From Occallatibacter savannae (GTDB lineage Bacteria; Acidobacteriota; Terriglobia; Terriglobales; Acidobacteriaceae), in assembly GCF_003131205.1 (NCBI RefSeq), contig NZ_QFFY01000011.1:1-64000 (forward strand): a stretch of 64,000 nucleotides of DNA, written 5' to 3'. Below, piece after piece: positions 31,194 through 39,342 of the stretch (its first letter is position 1; every line of letters begins with the position of its first letter). The notes under the pieces were generated by a model, which did no database searches, was not told where the DNA came from, and saw nothing but the letters and a program-made list of their open reading frames with translations. A program made the position numbers and the translations under genes.

Positions 31194-31745
31194 GTGCAGC
31201 TGAATCAGCAGCGGCTGGTCACTGATCGGGCGGTGTTGAGATCGTTCAACAAGATTCTGGAAGTGCTGGAGCACCAGATTCGAGATTTGGAGCAGCGCAT
31301 CACCAAGCTGATCGAGCAAGACCCGCTGTGGCGGGAGCTCAACCATGCATTTCGCACGATCAAAGGTGTGGCCGATCGCACGGTAGCGCGGTTGATGGCC
31401 GAGATGCCGGAGATCGGCATGGTGTCGAACAAGACCGTCTCCAAGCTGGCCGGAGTTGCCCCTCTGGCAAATGACTCAGGTAAGCACCAGGGGAAGCGTG
31501 CCGTGCGTGGAGGACGCGCCGCAGTACGCGAGATCCTCTTCATCGTGGCCAGCGTCGTGGGTCGTTACGAGCCTGACTTCGTCCTCTTTCAGAAGCGGCT
31601 GCGAGCTGCCGGCAAACCGCCTAAAGTCGTCCGCATCGCATTGGCGCACAAACTGCTCGTCCGTCTCAATGCCAAGGCGAGAGAAGTGCGACGGCGAATG
31701 CATGCCACTCCTGTTTGCGCCATCACGGCCGAGGCCGGAATTTAA
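31194..31745 (+). pseudogene. IS110-family transposase remnant (C-terminal part)
   Basis: The frame opens at a GTG right after an in-frame TAG and has 183 residues. It matches the C-terminal Transposase_20 half of IS110-type DEDD transposases: a coiled stretch, FRTIKGVADRTVARL, LAGVAPLANDSGKHQGKR with the conserved Ser, and GKPPKVVRIALAHKLL. The N-terminal catalytic DEDD domain is absent, so the element cannot transpose by itself. It sits alone between the alcohol dehydrogenase and prmC genes. Confidence 0.85.
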
Positions 31746-31973
31746 TCAAACAGCCGCCGTGGTTGTGGGAAAGCGGAAAACGAAATCCGTTTTCCGAGGC
31801 GCCCCGCCGCCGTCTTTTCCACCAACCCCTTGACAAAACAGACAGTCGCTACGGGACTCTACAGATCTTCTGCGTATTTACCCCGCGCTGAAGCGCGGGG
31901 CTAACGAACACTGCGCCTGACGGCGCGAATTAAGGGAACGAGGGGACAAGGTGACGAGGTAATGAGATGCGAT
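31746..31973. mobile_element. IS110 remnant right-hand sequence and palindromes
   Basis: Downstream of the transposase remnant are GGAAAACG-AAAT-C-CGTTTTCC (about 31776-31796), a TTGACAAAACAGACAG stretch (31831-31846) that probably belongs to the right end, then CCCCGCGC-TGAA-GCGCGGGG (31881-31900), GCGCC-TGAC-GGCGC (31913-31926) and GGGAACGAGGGGACAAGG-type repeats (31934-31965). No gene is seen. The exact IS end cannot be placed. Confidence 0.5.
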
Positions 31974-32978
31974 TCAGGGGCGGCGGGCGGAGGCGATGCG
32001 GGGGATGCCCTGGAGGTCGTGGGTGAACTCGATCTGCTGGAAGCCTGCGGAGGTGAGGAGGGATTCGATGTTGGGTTGCTGGCTGAAGCCAAATTCGAGG
32101 ACGAGATAGCCGCCGGAGACGAGGGCGTTGTAGGCGGCGGGGATGAGGCGGCGGTAGATTTCGAGGCCGTCCTGGCCTCCGAAGAGGGCGACGTGGGGCT
32201 CGTGCTCGCGGACTTCTACTGAAATGAGGGCGCGATCGGTGTTGGGGACGTAAGGCGGGTTGGAGGCGATAATTTCGAATTTCTCTCCGGCGACGGGGGC
32301 GAGTAGGTCGCCTTGAAGGAAACGGATTCGATTGGCGATGTTGTTGCGGGTGGCGTTTCTGCGGGCTAGGGAGAGAGCGGGTTCGGAGATGTCGATGGCG
32401 GTGAGGACGGCGTTGGGGAGTTGGGTGGCGAGGGCGACGATGATGGCGCCGGAGCCGGTGCCGATGTCGAGGATGCGAACTGGGTGGCCGGGGGTCGTCG
32501 TTTCCCCGGTCCCCAAAAGGGAGGGACCGGGGGCACTCGGGATTGGGGGTTGGTCGAGGTTCTCTGTATCCCATGTCTCCAAAACCGGGAGACATGGGGC
32601 ACCCGCGTTTTTGCGGGTCTCAGAAGAGAGTTCTGGGGCACCCGGGGATCTGGTGAGGTCGAGGATTTTTTCGACGAGGTGTTCGGTTTCGGGGCGGGGG
32701 ATCAGGACGTCGGGGGTGACGTGGAACGGCAGGCCGTAGAACTCGCACTCGCCGATGATGTACTGGATGGGCTCGCCTTTACAGCGGCGTTCGAGGAGAG
32801 CGGCGTAGCCAATCGAGGAGCAGCCGGCGTACTCGTCGTCGCCATGCGCCATGAGCCAGGCTTTGTTTTTGCCTATGTGGTGGAGGAGCAAGGTCTCGGC
32901 GTCGCGGCGGGCGCGTTCGGGGTGAGGGCTGTCGGCGAGGAGGCCCTCGCCGTACTGGAGCCACTCACGGAGTTTCAT
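31974..32978 (-). CDS. prmC: Release factor glutamine methyltransferase, with inserted repeat peptide
   Basis: PrmC (HemK) methylates the Gln of the GGQ motif in release factors. The 334-residue protein has the N-terminal helical domain, PRPETE near 95-100, the SAM motif DIGTGSGA at 171-178 and the catalytic NPPY at 240-243. Between the two domains, residues about 111-165 are extra relative to the usual size of about 280 and are encoded by three adjoining hairpin elements (32504-32643) read in frame. It overlaps prfA by one base (TGATG), so the substrate gene comes first and the two are coupled. Confidence 0.92.
   Translation of the reverse strand: MKLREWLQYGEGLLADSPHPERARRDAETLLLHHIGKNKAWLMAHGDDEYAGCSSIGYAALLERRCKGEPIQYIIGECEFYGLPFHVTPDVLIPRPETEHLVEKILDLTRSPGAPELSSETRKNAGAPCLPVLETWDTENLDQPPIPSAPGPSLLGTGETTTPGHPVRILDIGTGSGAIIVALATQLPNAVLTAIDISEPALSLARRNATRNNIANRIRFLQGDLLAPVAGEKFEIIASNPPYVPNTDRALISVEVREHEPHVALFGGQDGLEIYRRLIPAAYNALVSGGYLVLEFGFSQQPNIESLLTSAGFQQIEFTHDLQGIPRIASARRP
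32504..32538. repeat. GGGGCACCC hairpin element inside prmC, CCGGTCCC subtype
   Basis: CCCCGGTCCC and GGGACCGGGG pair perfectly around CAAAAGGGA and end in GCACTC. It lies in frame within prmC at the domain junction. Confidence 0.9.
32570..32643. repeat. GGGGCACCC hairpin elements inside prmC, CCCATGTCTCC subtype plus partial copy
   Basis: CCCATGTCTCC-AAAACC-GGGAGACATGGG ends in GCACCC at 32604 and nearly matches 29971-30005. It runs into CCCGCGTTTTTGCGGG and a shorter CAGAA-GAGAG-TTCTG stem ending in GGGGCACCC at 32643. All are translated as part of PrmC without a stop. Confidence 0.9.
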
Positions 32979-34051
32979 CAGGCTGCCTGAGTATCGCCTT
33001 TGAGCGCCTCGGCCTGGTAGTGAGCGACGAGCGCGTCGACTACGGATTGCAGACGGCCTTCCATGATGAGGTCGAGCTGGTGGAGGGTGAGGCCGATGCG
33101 GTGGTCGGTAAGGCGGTTCTGCGGGAAGTTGTAGGTGCGGACCTTCTCGCTGCGGTCGCCAGAGCCGACCTGCGACTTGCGGGCGGCGGCGAGCTCCGCG
33201 TTCTGGCGCTCCATCTCGACTTCGTAGAGACGGGTGCGGAGGACGCGCATGGCTTTCTCGCGATTCTTGATCTGCGACTTTTCGTCCTGGCAGCTGACGA
33301 CAGTGTTGGTGGGCAGGTGCGTAATGCGGACAGCTGAGTAGGTCGTATTGACGGACTGACCGCCGGGACCGGAAGAGCAGAAGGTATCGATGCGGATGTC
33401 TTTAGCTTCAATCTTCACGTCGACATCTTCGGCTTCGGGGAGGACGGCGACGGTGATGGCTGAGGTGTGCACGCGGCCCTGGGTTTCTGTGGCGGGCACG
33501 CGCTGCACGCGGTGGACTCCGCTCTCCCATTTGAGCTGCGAGTAGACGCGATCGCCTTCAATGATGGCGATGACTTCCTTGTATCCGCCAACGCCGGATT
33601 CGGAGAGATCCGTGACCTGGACCTTCCAGCGGTGCTGCTCGGCGAAGCGGGTGTACATGCGGAAGATTTCGGCCGCGAAGAGAGAGGCTTCATCGCCGCC
33701 GGTGCCGGCGCGGATTTCGAGGATGACGTTCTTCTCGTCGTTGGGGTCCTTGGGGAGGAGGAGGATGCGGAGTTCGTCTTCGAGGGCGGATTTGCGCGGC
33801 TCGAGAGCGGCGATCTCTTCCTCGGCCATAGCGCGGAGATCGGGGTCGGATTCGGCGAGCATGGCGCGCGCGTCTGCAAGGCCCTGGGTGACCTGCTTGA
33901 GTTCGCGGTATTTTTCGACCGGCTCTTCAATTTCGCGCAGGGACTTGCCGACCTTCTGGTACTTCTCGTGGTCGTTCAGGACTTCCGGCAACGCGAACTG
34001 CGCCTGCAGGTCGTTGTAGCGTTGCTCCATTTGTTCAAGGCGGTCCAGCAT
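32978..34051 (-). CDS. prfA: Peptide chain release factor 1
   Basis: RF1 ends translation at UAA and UAG. The 357-residue protein has the anticodon-like tripeptide PAT (in VPATETQGR, near 185), the GGQ peptidyl-hydrolysis motif near 230-232 (SSGPGGQSVN), and the usual helical N-terminus. Length and order are normal. prmC, whose product methylates the GGQ glutamine, overlaps it by one base downstream. Confidence 0.97.
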   Translation of the reverse strand: MLDRLEQMEQRYNDLQAQFALPEVLNDHEKYQKVGKSLREIEEPVEKYRELKQVTQGLADARAMLAESDPDLRAMAEEEIAALEPRKSALEDELRILLLPKDPNDEKNVILEIRAGTGGDEASLFAAEIFRMYTRFAEQHRWKVQVTDLSESGVGGYKEVIAIIEGDRVYSQLKWESGVHRVQRVPATETQGRVHTSAITVAVLPEAEDVDVKIEAKDIRIDTFCSSGPGGQSVNTTYSAVRITHLPTNTVVSCQDEKSQIKNREKAMRVLRTRLYEVEMERQNAELAAARKSQVGSGDRSEKVRTYNFPQNRLTDHRIGLTLHQLDLIMEGRLQSVVDALVAHYQAEALKGDTQAA

Positions 34052-34217
34052 GTGGGCCCTCCGGGCTCTTGTGTTTTGGAGTGGATCTGAGACTGAAAGG
34101 AATGCGCAGCAGAGTCTTGGCGGCGGGAGCCGCTAAAGGAGAGCCGGTATTGGCTGGTGGAGGATCATTGCGCTGTTCCTATTCTACCGCGAGAGTCAAA
34201 TCGAGCAGCTTCTCTCT

Positions 34218-34250
34218 CGTGTCTCCAGAGGAAGGAGACATGGAGCACCC
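34218..34250. repeat. GGGGCACCC hairpin element, decayed GTCTCC copy
   Basis: GTGTCTCC-AGAGGAA-GGAGACAT is followed by GGAGCACCC. It is a shorter, mutated copy of the CCCATGTCTCC subtype, in the 226-bp gap upstream of prfA and after the cupin gene. Confidence 0.7.
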
Positions 34251-34277
34251 GGATCCGGGGGTAGATGCAGCCTTCAG

Positions 34278-34829
34278 CTATTTGAATTCGGTGCCGTATT
34301 TGAGGGCGATCTGGTGGATCTGGTCTCGGGTGAGCTGCTTGCGGGGTGCGCCGGGAGGGGAGCAGGTTTCGCGGAAGAAGCCGTCAAGACCGGCAGGGGA
34401 GACGATCCACAAGAGGAGGAGTTCGTGGTCGGGGTTGGCGAAGCCATGCCAGTGGTTCTTGGGGATGAAGATGGTTGAGCCCTGCTGGATGGCATGGCGC
34501 ACGTCTTGGAGAATGAAGAAGCCGCTGCCCTCGAGGACGTAGAAGGACTCTTCCATCTCGAAATGGCGGTGGACAGGAACGCCGGCACCCACGGTAATTT
34601 GCTGCGTGCCGATGGCGTAGCGCTCGGAGCCGGTCGCGGCACTGACCTTAATGAAAATGTTGCCGCCGTCGCGGAAGTGGATGAGGTGTTCGCCTTGTTC
34701 CGGATTGAGTGCGCCGCCTTGATGGGGCGATGGCTGCCCAACTGCTGAATGGCCAGATAGGGCAGAGCTCATGGCGAATCCTCCGATTCCGAGGAGAAGG
34801 GATCGCCGGATGTCGTCGGGTGCGTTCAT
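34278..34829 (-). CDS. Exported cupin-domain protein
   Basis: This 183-residue protein has an N-terminal RRSLLLGIGGFA segment that looks like a twin-arginine signal, then a single cupin barrel with metal-site motifs HRHFEMEESFYVLEGSG (near 85-101) and PKNHWHGFANP (near 124-134). Such proteins bind a metal and a small ligand; no reaction can be named. It lies 20 bp downstream of the CocE-type hydrolase gene on the same strand and may be co-transcribed. Confidence 0.82.
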   Translation of the reverse strand: MNAPDDIRRSLLLGIGGFAMSSALSGHSAVGQPSPHQGGALNPEQGEHLIHFRDGGNIFIKVSAATGSERYAIGTQQITVGAGVPVHRHFEMEESFYVLEGSGFFILQDVRHAIQQGSTIFIPKNHWHGFANPDHELLLLWIVSPAGLDGFFRETCSPPGAPRKQLTRDQIHQIALKYGTEFK

Positions 34830-34848
34830 GGTAATCTTGCTCCTCGAT

Positions 34849-37029
34849 CTAGAAACAGTCGATGTGGTCGCAGGCGTTGATCAATGGGACCTGCAGGTTT
34901 GAGTCGTGGTCCTTCTCGGAGTAGATGGTGATGGTGGCTGGTTTGTAATCCTCGGGTTTGGCCAGCATGATGTTCTTCACGTAGGTCTGAGGATTGCGGT
35001 CGTAGAGCGGGAACCAGGTGCTCTGGATCTGGACCATGACGGTGTGGCCAGCCTTGAAGACGTGATCTGCGGCGTGAAGGCTGAAGCGGTATTCGCGGAT
35101 GGTGCCGGCGCGTATGGGGGTGGGCTTGTCAAAGCCTTGAAGGTAGCGGCCGCGAAAGATCTCTTCGTTGATCATCAGTTGATAGCCGCGCATCTTCGGG
35201 TCGGGGTCATCGTCGGGGTACTGATCGATAAGCTTCACGACCATGTCGTTGTCGGTGCCGGTGGTAGAGGCGAAGATGTCGGCAATGACTTCGCCGGTCA
35301 TAACCAGGTCTTTCTTGAGGGCGGGCAGCCTGAAGGTTGCGACGTCTTTGCGGTCGGCAACGAAGCGCTGATCTTCTGTGAGCCAGTTGAACCACTCGGA
35401 GCCCTGGCTGTAGGTGGGCTGGATGGGGCGATGGCGATAGGGGACGGGATTTGCGGGATCGCTGACGTAGGTTGTCTTGGCGGGCTCTTTCGGTTCGGTC
35501 CAGCTGAGGGCGCCATTGGCGGTGAGATGGAGCGCGGTGGATTGGGATTGTTCGGGCGGGAAGTGGGAGTAGCGCTTCCAGGTGTTGGAGCCGGTCTGGA
35601 AACTGGCGGTGTCTTCGAGGTCGAAGCCGGGCTCGTCTTTAAGAAAGTGGCCGAAGAATTTCGCCTCGATGTCTCTGCGGAACTCGGTGCCGATGGACTC
35701 GCCGTAGTTGAGGTTCCCGAGGTGACGCGAGGACGAAGACCAATAACCGTGCCGCCAGGGGCCGAGGACGAGGAAGTTCTCCTTCTTCGAGTCATGAGGT
35801 TCAAGGGACTTGTACTCTTCCTGGGGACCCCACATGTCTTCCTGGTCGTAGTAGCCACCAACGCTGAGCGTGGGCACGGCGACTTCGGAGAGATGGTTTT
35901 CGACGCCGCGGGACGCCCAGACTACGTCGTAGCTGGGGTGATCGAGGAAGAGCTTCCAGGTCGGATATGGCGGCTTGACTCCGGATCGCTGCACGTCTTC
36001 AGCGAAGGAGCCGCGCTCGAGGAAGAAGTCGTAGCCGTCGTTTGATTTGCCGTCTTTGCCTTTGCCATAGCTGACGTCGCTGTTCTTTTTACTGCTGGCT
36101 TCCATGCCCCAGACATAGTCGTAGCCGTAGGTCTGGCGGAAGGCGCCGTTATGAAAGAAGTCGTCGCCCTTCCAGACGTCGATCATGGGGGCCTGCGGTG
36201 AGATGGCCTTGACGGCCGGATGCGGATCGATCCCGGCTTCCATGGCGAGGAAGCCGGGATAGCTGGTGCCGACGAAGCCGGCGCGGCCGTTGTTGCCGGG
36301 AATGTTCTTGAGGAGCCATGCGACCGTGTCGTAAGCGTCGGTGCTTTCGTCGATGGCCTTTGGATCTTTGTGATCTTCCTGGGGGCGGCTCATGACGAAG
36401 ACACCTTCGGACTTGAAGCGGCCGCGAATGTCCTGCTCGACGTAAATGTAGCCGTCGCGGGCGAGTTCGGGTCGTCCGCCGAAGAAGGACATACGAGTTG
36501 TGCCGTCGGCTCCGTAGGGCGTGCGCTGGATGAGGAACGGGAGGGCCGTGGTGATGTCGGAGGGTTTGAGGATGATGGTGTGAAGCTTGATGCCGTCGCG
36601 CATCGGGATCATCACGTCGGAGGCCTGGTAGTCGTGGAAGACGTGGTGAACTGCGTCGCCGGTGCGCTTGAAAGTTGCATCGGGATTGTTGGAAGAGACC
36701 AGGGAGACGCCTCGGCCGGAGGCGTCAACGGTGAACTTCATCGTGATTCGGGTGACGGGAGCGGCGAAGTCCGTGGGGGAGTTTTGCGTCAGGACGGTGG
36801 GGACGAGGCGATCGGACTCGACGACGAGTTTGCCGTCTTTTACATAGAAGCTGTAGGGGACGTCGGGCTCGATGGGGTTGGTGTACTCGCCGGAGAGGGC
36901 TTCGAGGCTGCTGGACGGGGTCGATTGCGTTTCGCGCGGCTGAGGGGAAGCTGGGCGGGCGATCAGGTTTGCGGCGGGGAACGAGAGCGCAAGACACAGA
37001 GCGACAGCAGAAACTCGGGAGCGAGTCAA
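34849..37029 (-). CDS. CocE/NonD-family exported hydrolase
   Basis: This 726-residue protein of the X-Pro dipeptidyl-peptidase (S15) group begins with a signal peptide (AVALCLALSFPAANLIA). After an N-terminal extension it shows the alpha/beta-hydrolase core with nucleophile Ser256 in GTSYPG, an Asp in GGYYDQED and a His in GPWRHG, then the jelly-roll C-terminal domain. These hydrolases cleave esters, amides or acyl groups; substrate is unknown. The product would be periplasmic or secreted. Confidence 0.9.
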   Translation of the reverse strand: MTRSRVSAVALCLALSFPAANLIARPASPQPRETQSTPSSSLEALSGEYTNPIEPDVPYSFYVKDGKLVVESDRLVPTVLTQNSPTDFAAPVTRITMKFTVDASGRGVSLVSSNNPDATFKRTGDAVHHVFHDYQASDVMIPMRDGIKLHTIILKPSDITTALPFLIQRTPYGADGTTRMSFFGGRPELARDGYIYVEQDIRGRFKSEGVFVMSRPQEDHKDPKAIDESTDAYDTVAWLLKNIPGNNGRAGFVGTSYPGFLAMEAGIDPHPAVKAISPQAPMIDVWKGDDFFHNGAFRQTYGYDYVWGMEASSKKNSDVSYGKGKDGKSNDGYDFFLERGSFAEDVQRSGVKPPYPTWKLFLDHPSYDVVWASRGVENHLSEVAVPTLSVGGYYDQEDMWGPQEEYKSLEPHDSKKENFLVLGPWRHGYWSSSSRHLGNLNYGESIGTEFRRDIEAKFFGHFLKDEPGFDLEDTASFQTGSNTWKRYSHFPPEQSQSTALHLTANGALSWTEPKEPAKTTYVSDPANPVPYRHRPIQPTYSQGSEWFNWLTEDQRFVADRKDVATFRLPALKKDLVMTGEVIADIFASTTGTDNDMVVKLIDQYPDDDPDPKMRGYQLMINEEIFRGRYLQGFDKPTPIRAGTIREYRFSLHAADHVFKAGHTVMVQIQSTWFPLYDRNPQTYVKNIMLAKPEDYKPATITIYSEKDHDSNLQVPLINACDHIDCF

Positions 37030-37056
37030 AGCGGGTGACCTCCTGTTTCGTACGTA

Positions 37057-38010
37057 CTAGTGAGCGTGGCCGTGGTGGCTGTGAGCAGCGGTGCTCGACA
37101 TATCCTCGATGGGTACGACGCAGCCTTCCAGTTCCGGGCAACCCTGATGTTCGAACTGGATGGTTGAGTGGTGAATGTTGTAGTGGTCGCGCAGGACGTG
37201 CTTCAACTTCACCAGAATACATTCGCTCTCGGAGGGGGGAATGTCGGAGATGGTCACGTGGCAGGCCAACGCGTGGCTCTGCGAGCCGAGGCTCCAGACG
37301 TGGAGATCGTGCACGTTGATGACGCCTTCGACCTCCTCCATGCCAGAACGAATCTGGGTGAGCTCGATGCCACGGGGAGTTCCTTCGAGAAGGATGTTCA
37401 GTGTCTCGCGGACGATGTCGATGCTGGACCACAGGATGAGAGCGGCGATGATGAGCGAGAGAACGGGGTCGATCCAGGTGTGGCCGGTGAAGAGGATGGC
37501 CGCGCCTCCGGCGATAACGGCGGCGGTGGAGAGGGTGTCGCCGGCCATGTGAAGGAAGGCGCTGCGCATGTTGACGTCGCGGGCGACTCCCCAGAGGAGC
37601 GCGGCTATGACGCCGTTCATGACGACACCGGCCGCGGCCACGCCCATCATCAGCTTGGGTTGGACGGCAACGGGAGAGCTGAGGCGGTGGATAGCTTCTA
37701 TGCCTATCCAAATGGAGATGACGACCAGGGTTGCCGCGTTCACAAAAGCAGCCAGAACGCCGGCGCGCTGGTATCCGAAGGTCCTGGAGTTGTCGGCAGG
37801 ACGGGTCTGGAAGTAGACGGCCGCGAAGCTGAGCAGGAGGGCGAGGAAGTCGGAGGCGTTATGGCCGGCTTCAGACAGGAGCGCAAGAGAGTGGGCGCGG
37901 AGCCCGAAGATGAAGGTGATGGCGACGTAGGCCAGGGTTGCTACGAGGGAGAAGCGGAGTACGGATTGTGTCCTTGAGGCGCCCGGGGCGGGCGCGGCGT
38001 GGACGTGCAT
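37057..38010 (-). CDS. Cation diffusion facilitator (CzcD/ZitB-like)
   Basis: This 317-residue exporter of divalent metals (probably zinc, cobalt or cadmium) works as a proton antiporter in the inner membrane. Six helices lie in residues 20-215, with metal-site motifs EAGHNASD near 47-54 and HMAGDT near 148-153. A cytosolic C-terminal ferredoxin-like domain follows and the tail is His-rich (SHHGHAH). No metal-responsive regulator is adjacent. Confidence 0.92.
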   Translation of the reverse strand: MHVHAAPAPGASRTQSVLRFSLVATLAYVAITFIFGLRAHSLALLSEAGHNASDFLALLLSFAAVYFQTRPADNSRTFGYQRAGVLAAFVNAATLVVISIWIGIEAIHRLSSPVAVQPKLMMGVAAAGVVMNGVIAALLWGVARDVNMRSAFLHMAGDTLSTAAVIAGGAAILFTGHTWIDPVLSLIIAALILWSSIDIVRETLNILLEGTPRGIELTQIRSGMEEVEGVINVHDLHVWSLGSQSHALACHVTISDIPPSESECILVKLKHVLRDHYNIHHSTIQFEHQGCPELEGCVVPIEDMSSTAAHSHHGHAH

Positions 38011-38029
38011 GATGCCAGTTTAGATGGAA

Positions 38030-38064
38030 AGACAGGGGACGAGGGAACAAGGGTACGAGCAGAC
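38030..38064. repeat. GGGACGAGGGAACAAGGGTACGAG repeat-type spacer
   Basis: Imperfect 8-bp units (GGGACGAG, GGAACAAG, GGTACGAG) fill the gap after the hypothetical gene at 38079. A related stretch is at 31934-31965. Confidence 0.55.
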
Positions 38065-38078
38065 TGGGAACCGGGAGC

Positions 38079-38552
38079 TTAGCCGCGGTCGGCGGTGAGA
38101 TTGCCGAGGCTGGCGCGTTTGGCGGCGGCGGGGTAGACGGGCAGGCTGGAGCGGAGGCCGGACCAGGATTCGGCGAGGACGATACTGTTCTGCGGGTTAC
38201 CGGGCTGGTAGCGGACGGTGCAGGGGTATCCGGCACGCACTTCAGCGGGATCGACGATGGTAAGCAAGGTGCTGACATCCTGGGAGCACTCATAGTCAAC
38301 GCCGGCGCTGCGGTACTTGTACTCGAGCAGGGTGAGCGGGCGGCCGTCATCCAGCGTCAGCTCACGGATGTCGAGCAGCATACCGTCGACGAGGCGTCCG
38401 GTCTGGGAGAGCATCTTGCGGCGCGCACGTTCCAACTCCTCTTCCGTCGGCTTCTTGCGCCGGAGATAGAGGACTGCGCCGGCGGCCAAACCGGCGACGA
38501 GGGTGACTCCGGCGGCAGCTTCCCATGTGGTTCGATTGCTGAAGAGGATCAT
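38079..38552 (-). CDS. Hypothetical single-pass membrane protein
   Basis: This 157-residue protein has one membrane helix near the N-terminus (about 12-30, AAGVTLVAGLAAGAVLYL), a basic stop-transfer stretch, then a soluble domain with no recognised family. The start at 38552 is chosen because the longer frame has no better site. It lies 68 bp upstream of the CDF exporter gene on the same strand. Confidence 0.65.
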   Translation of the reverse strand: MILFSNRTTWEAAAGVTLVAGLAAGAVLYLRRKKPTEEELERARRKMLSQTGRLVDGMLLDIRELTLDDGRPLTLLEYKYRSAGVDYECSQDVSTLLTIVDPAEVRAGYPCTVRYQPGNPQNSIVLAESWSGLRSSLPVYPAAAKRASLGNLTADRG

Positions 38553-38701
38553 TGCAAGGAACGGTTGAAGATTTCCCAATTCGAGCATACCGCAGAGTGG
38601 GTTTCTGTGTACCACAGGGAGGGAGTCTGAAAGGAACCGAAGGTACTGCTTGTTGGGCGGTGGTGTGAAGGAGCAGTCGGTCGTCTACACTGCTTGACGA
38701 A

Positions 38702-39250
38702 ATGGTCGAGACGGGGGAAATCCTGCGAACGGAACGCCTGATCTTGCGGAGGCCGCGCGAAGAGGACCGGGCGCCGTTTGCGCGCATGAACGCCGACCCG
38801 CGAGTGATGGAGTTCTTTCCGGGCACATTGTCGCGCGAGGAGAGCGATGCGCTGATGGACCGGATCGAGGCGCATCAGGCTGAGCGTGGGTTCAGCTGGT
38901 GCGCGGCAGAGCTGTGCGAGACGGGCCAGTTCATCGGGTTTATCGGGCTGTCGGTGCCGCGGTTCGAAGCGGCATTCACGCCGTGTGTTGAGGTTGGCTG
39001 GAGACTGGCGGCAGAGCACTGGGGGCGCGGACTGGCGACGGAAGGCGCACGGGCGGTTGTGAAGTACGGGTTTGAGGATGTAGGCATTGGTGAGATTGTG
39101 TCATTCACTACGGTGGGGAATATGCGTTCGCGGCGGGTGATGGAGAAGATCGGAATGACTCGCGATCCGGCGGACGACTTCGATCATCCGGCTCTGCCCG
39201 AGGGACATCCGCTGCGGCGGCATGTGCTGTACCGATTGCAACGGGATTAA
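38702..39250 (+). CDS. GNAT N-acetyltransferase (RimJ/RimL-like)
   Basis: This 182-residue acetyltransferase of the RimJ/RimL type (Acetyltransf_3) shows TERLILRRPREEDRAPFARMN at the N-terminus, EVGWRLAAEHWGRGLATEGARAV around the acetyl-CoA site near 95-117, and NMRSRRVMEKIGM near 139-151. It would acetylate an amine on a protein N-terminus or small molecule. It is the first plus-strand gene before the fad genes, 92 bp upstream. Confidence 0.88.
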   Translation: MVETGEILRTERLILRRPREEDRAPFARMNADPRVMEFFPGTLSREESDALMDRIEAHQAERGFSWCAAELCETGQFIGFIGLSVPRFEAAFTPCVEVGWRLAAEHWGRGLATEGARAVVKYGFEDVGIGEIVSFTTVGNMRSRRVMEKIGMTRDPADDFDHPALPEGHPLRRHVLYRLQRD

Positions 39251-39342
39251 TCTTGCGTTCATCGGCCGCCTTGACCGCTGGAGCGGGTGCTCGTATTCTC
39301 GGGGCGACTGCGGGGCCTGTTTCGGACGCGTGAGGATATGAC

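Noticed and set aside
34906..36045. 379-codon open frame opposite the CocE-type hydrolase gene
   Set aside because: Shadow frame of a high-GC gene; Val/Gly-rich composition without domains.
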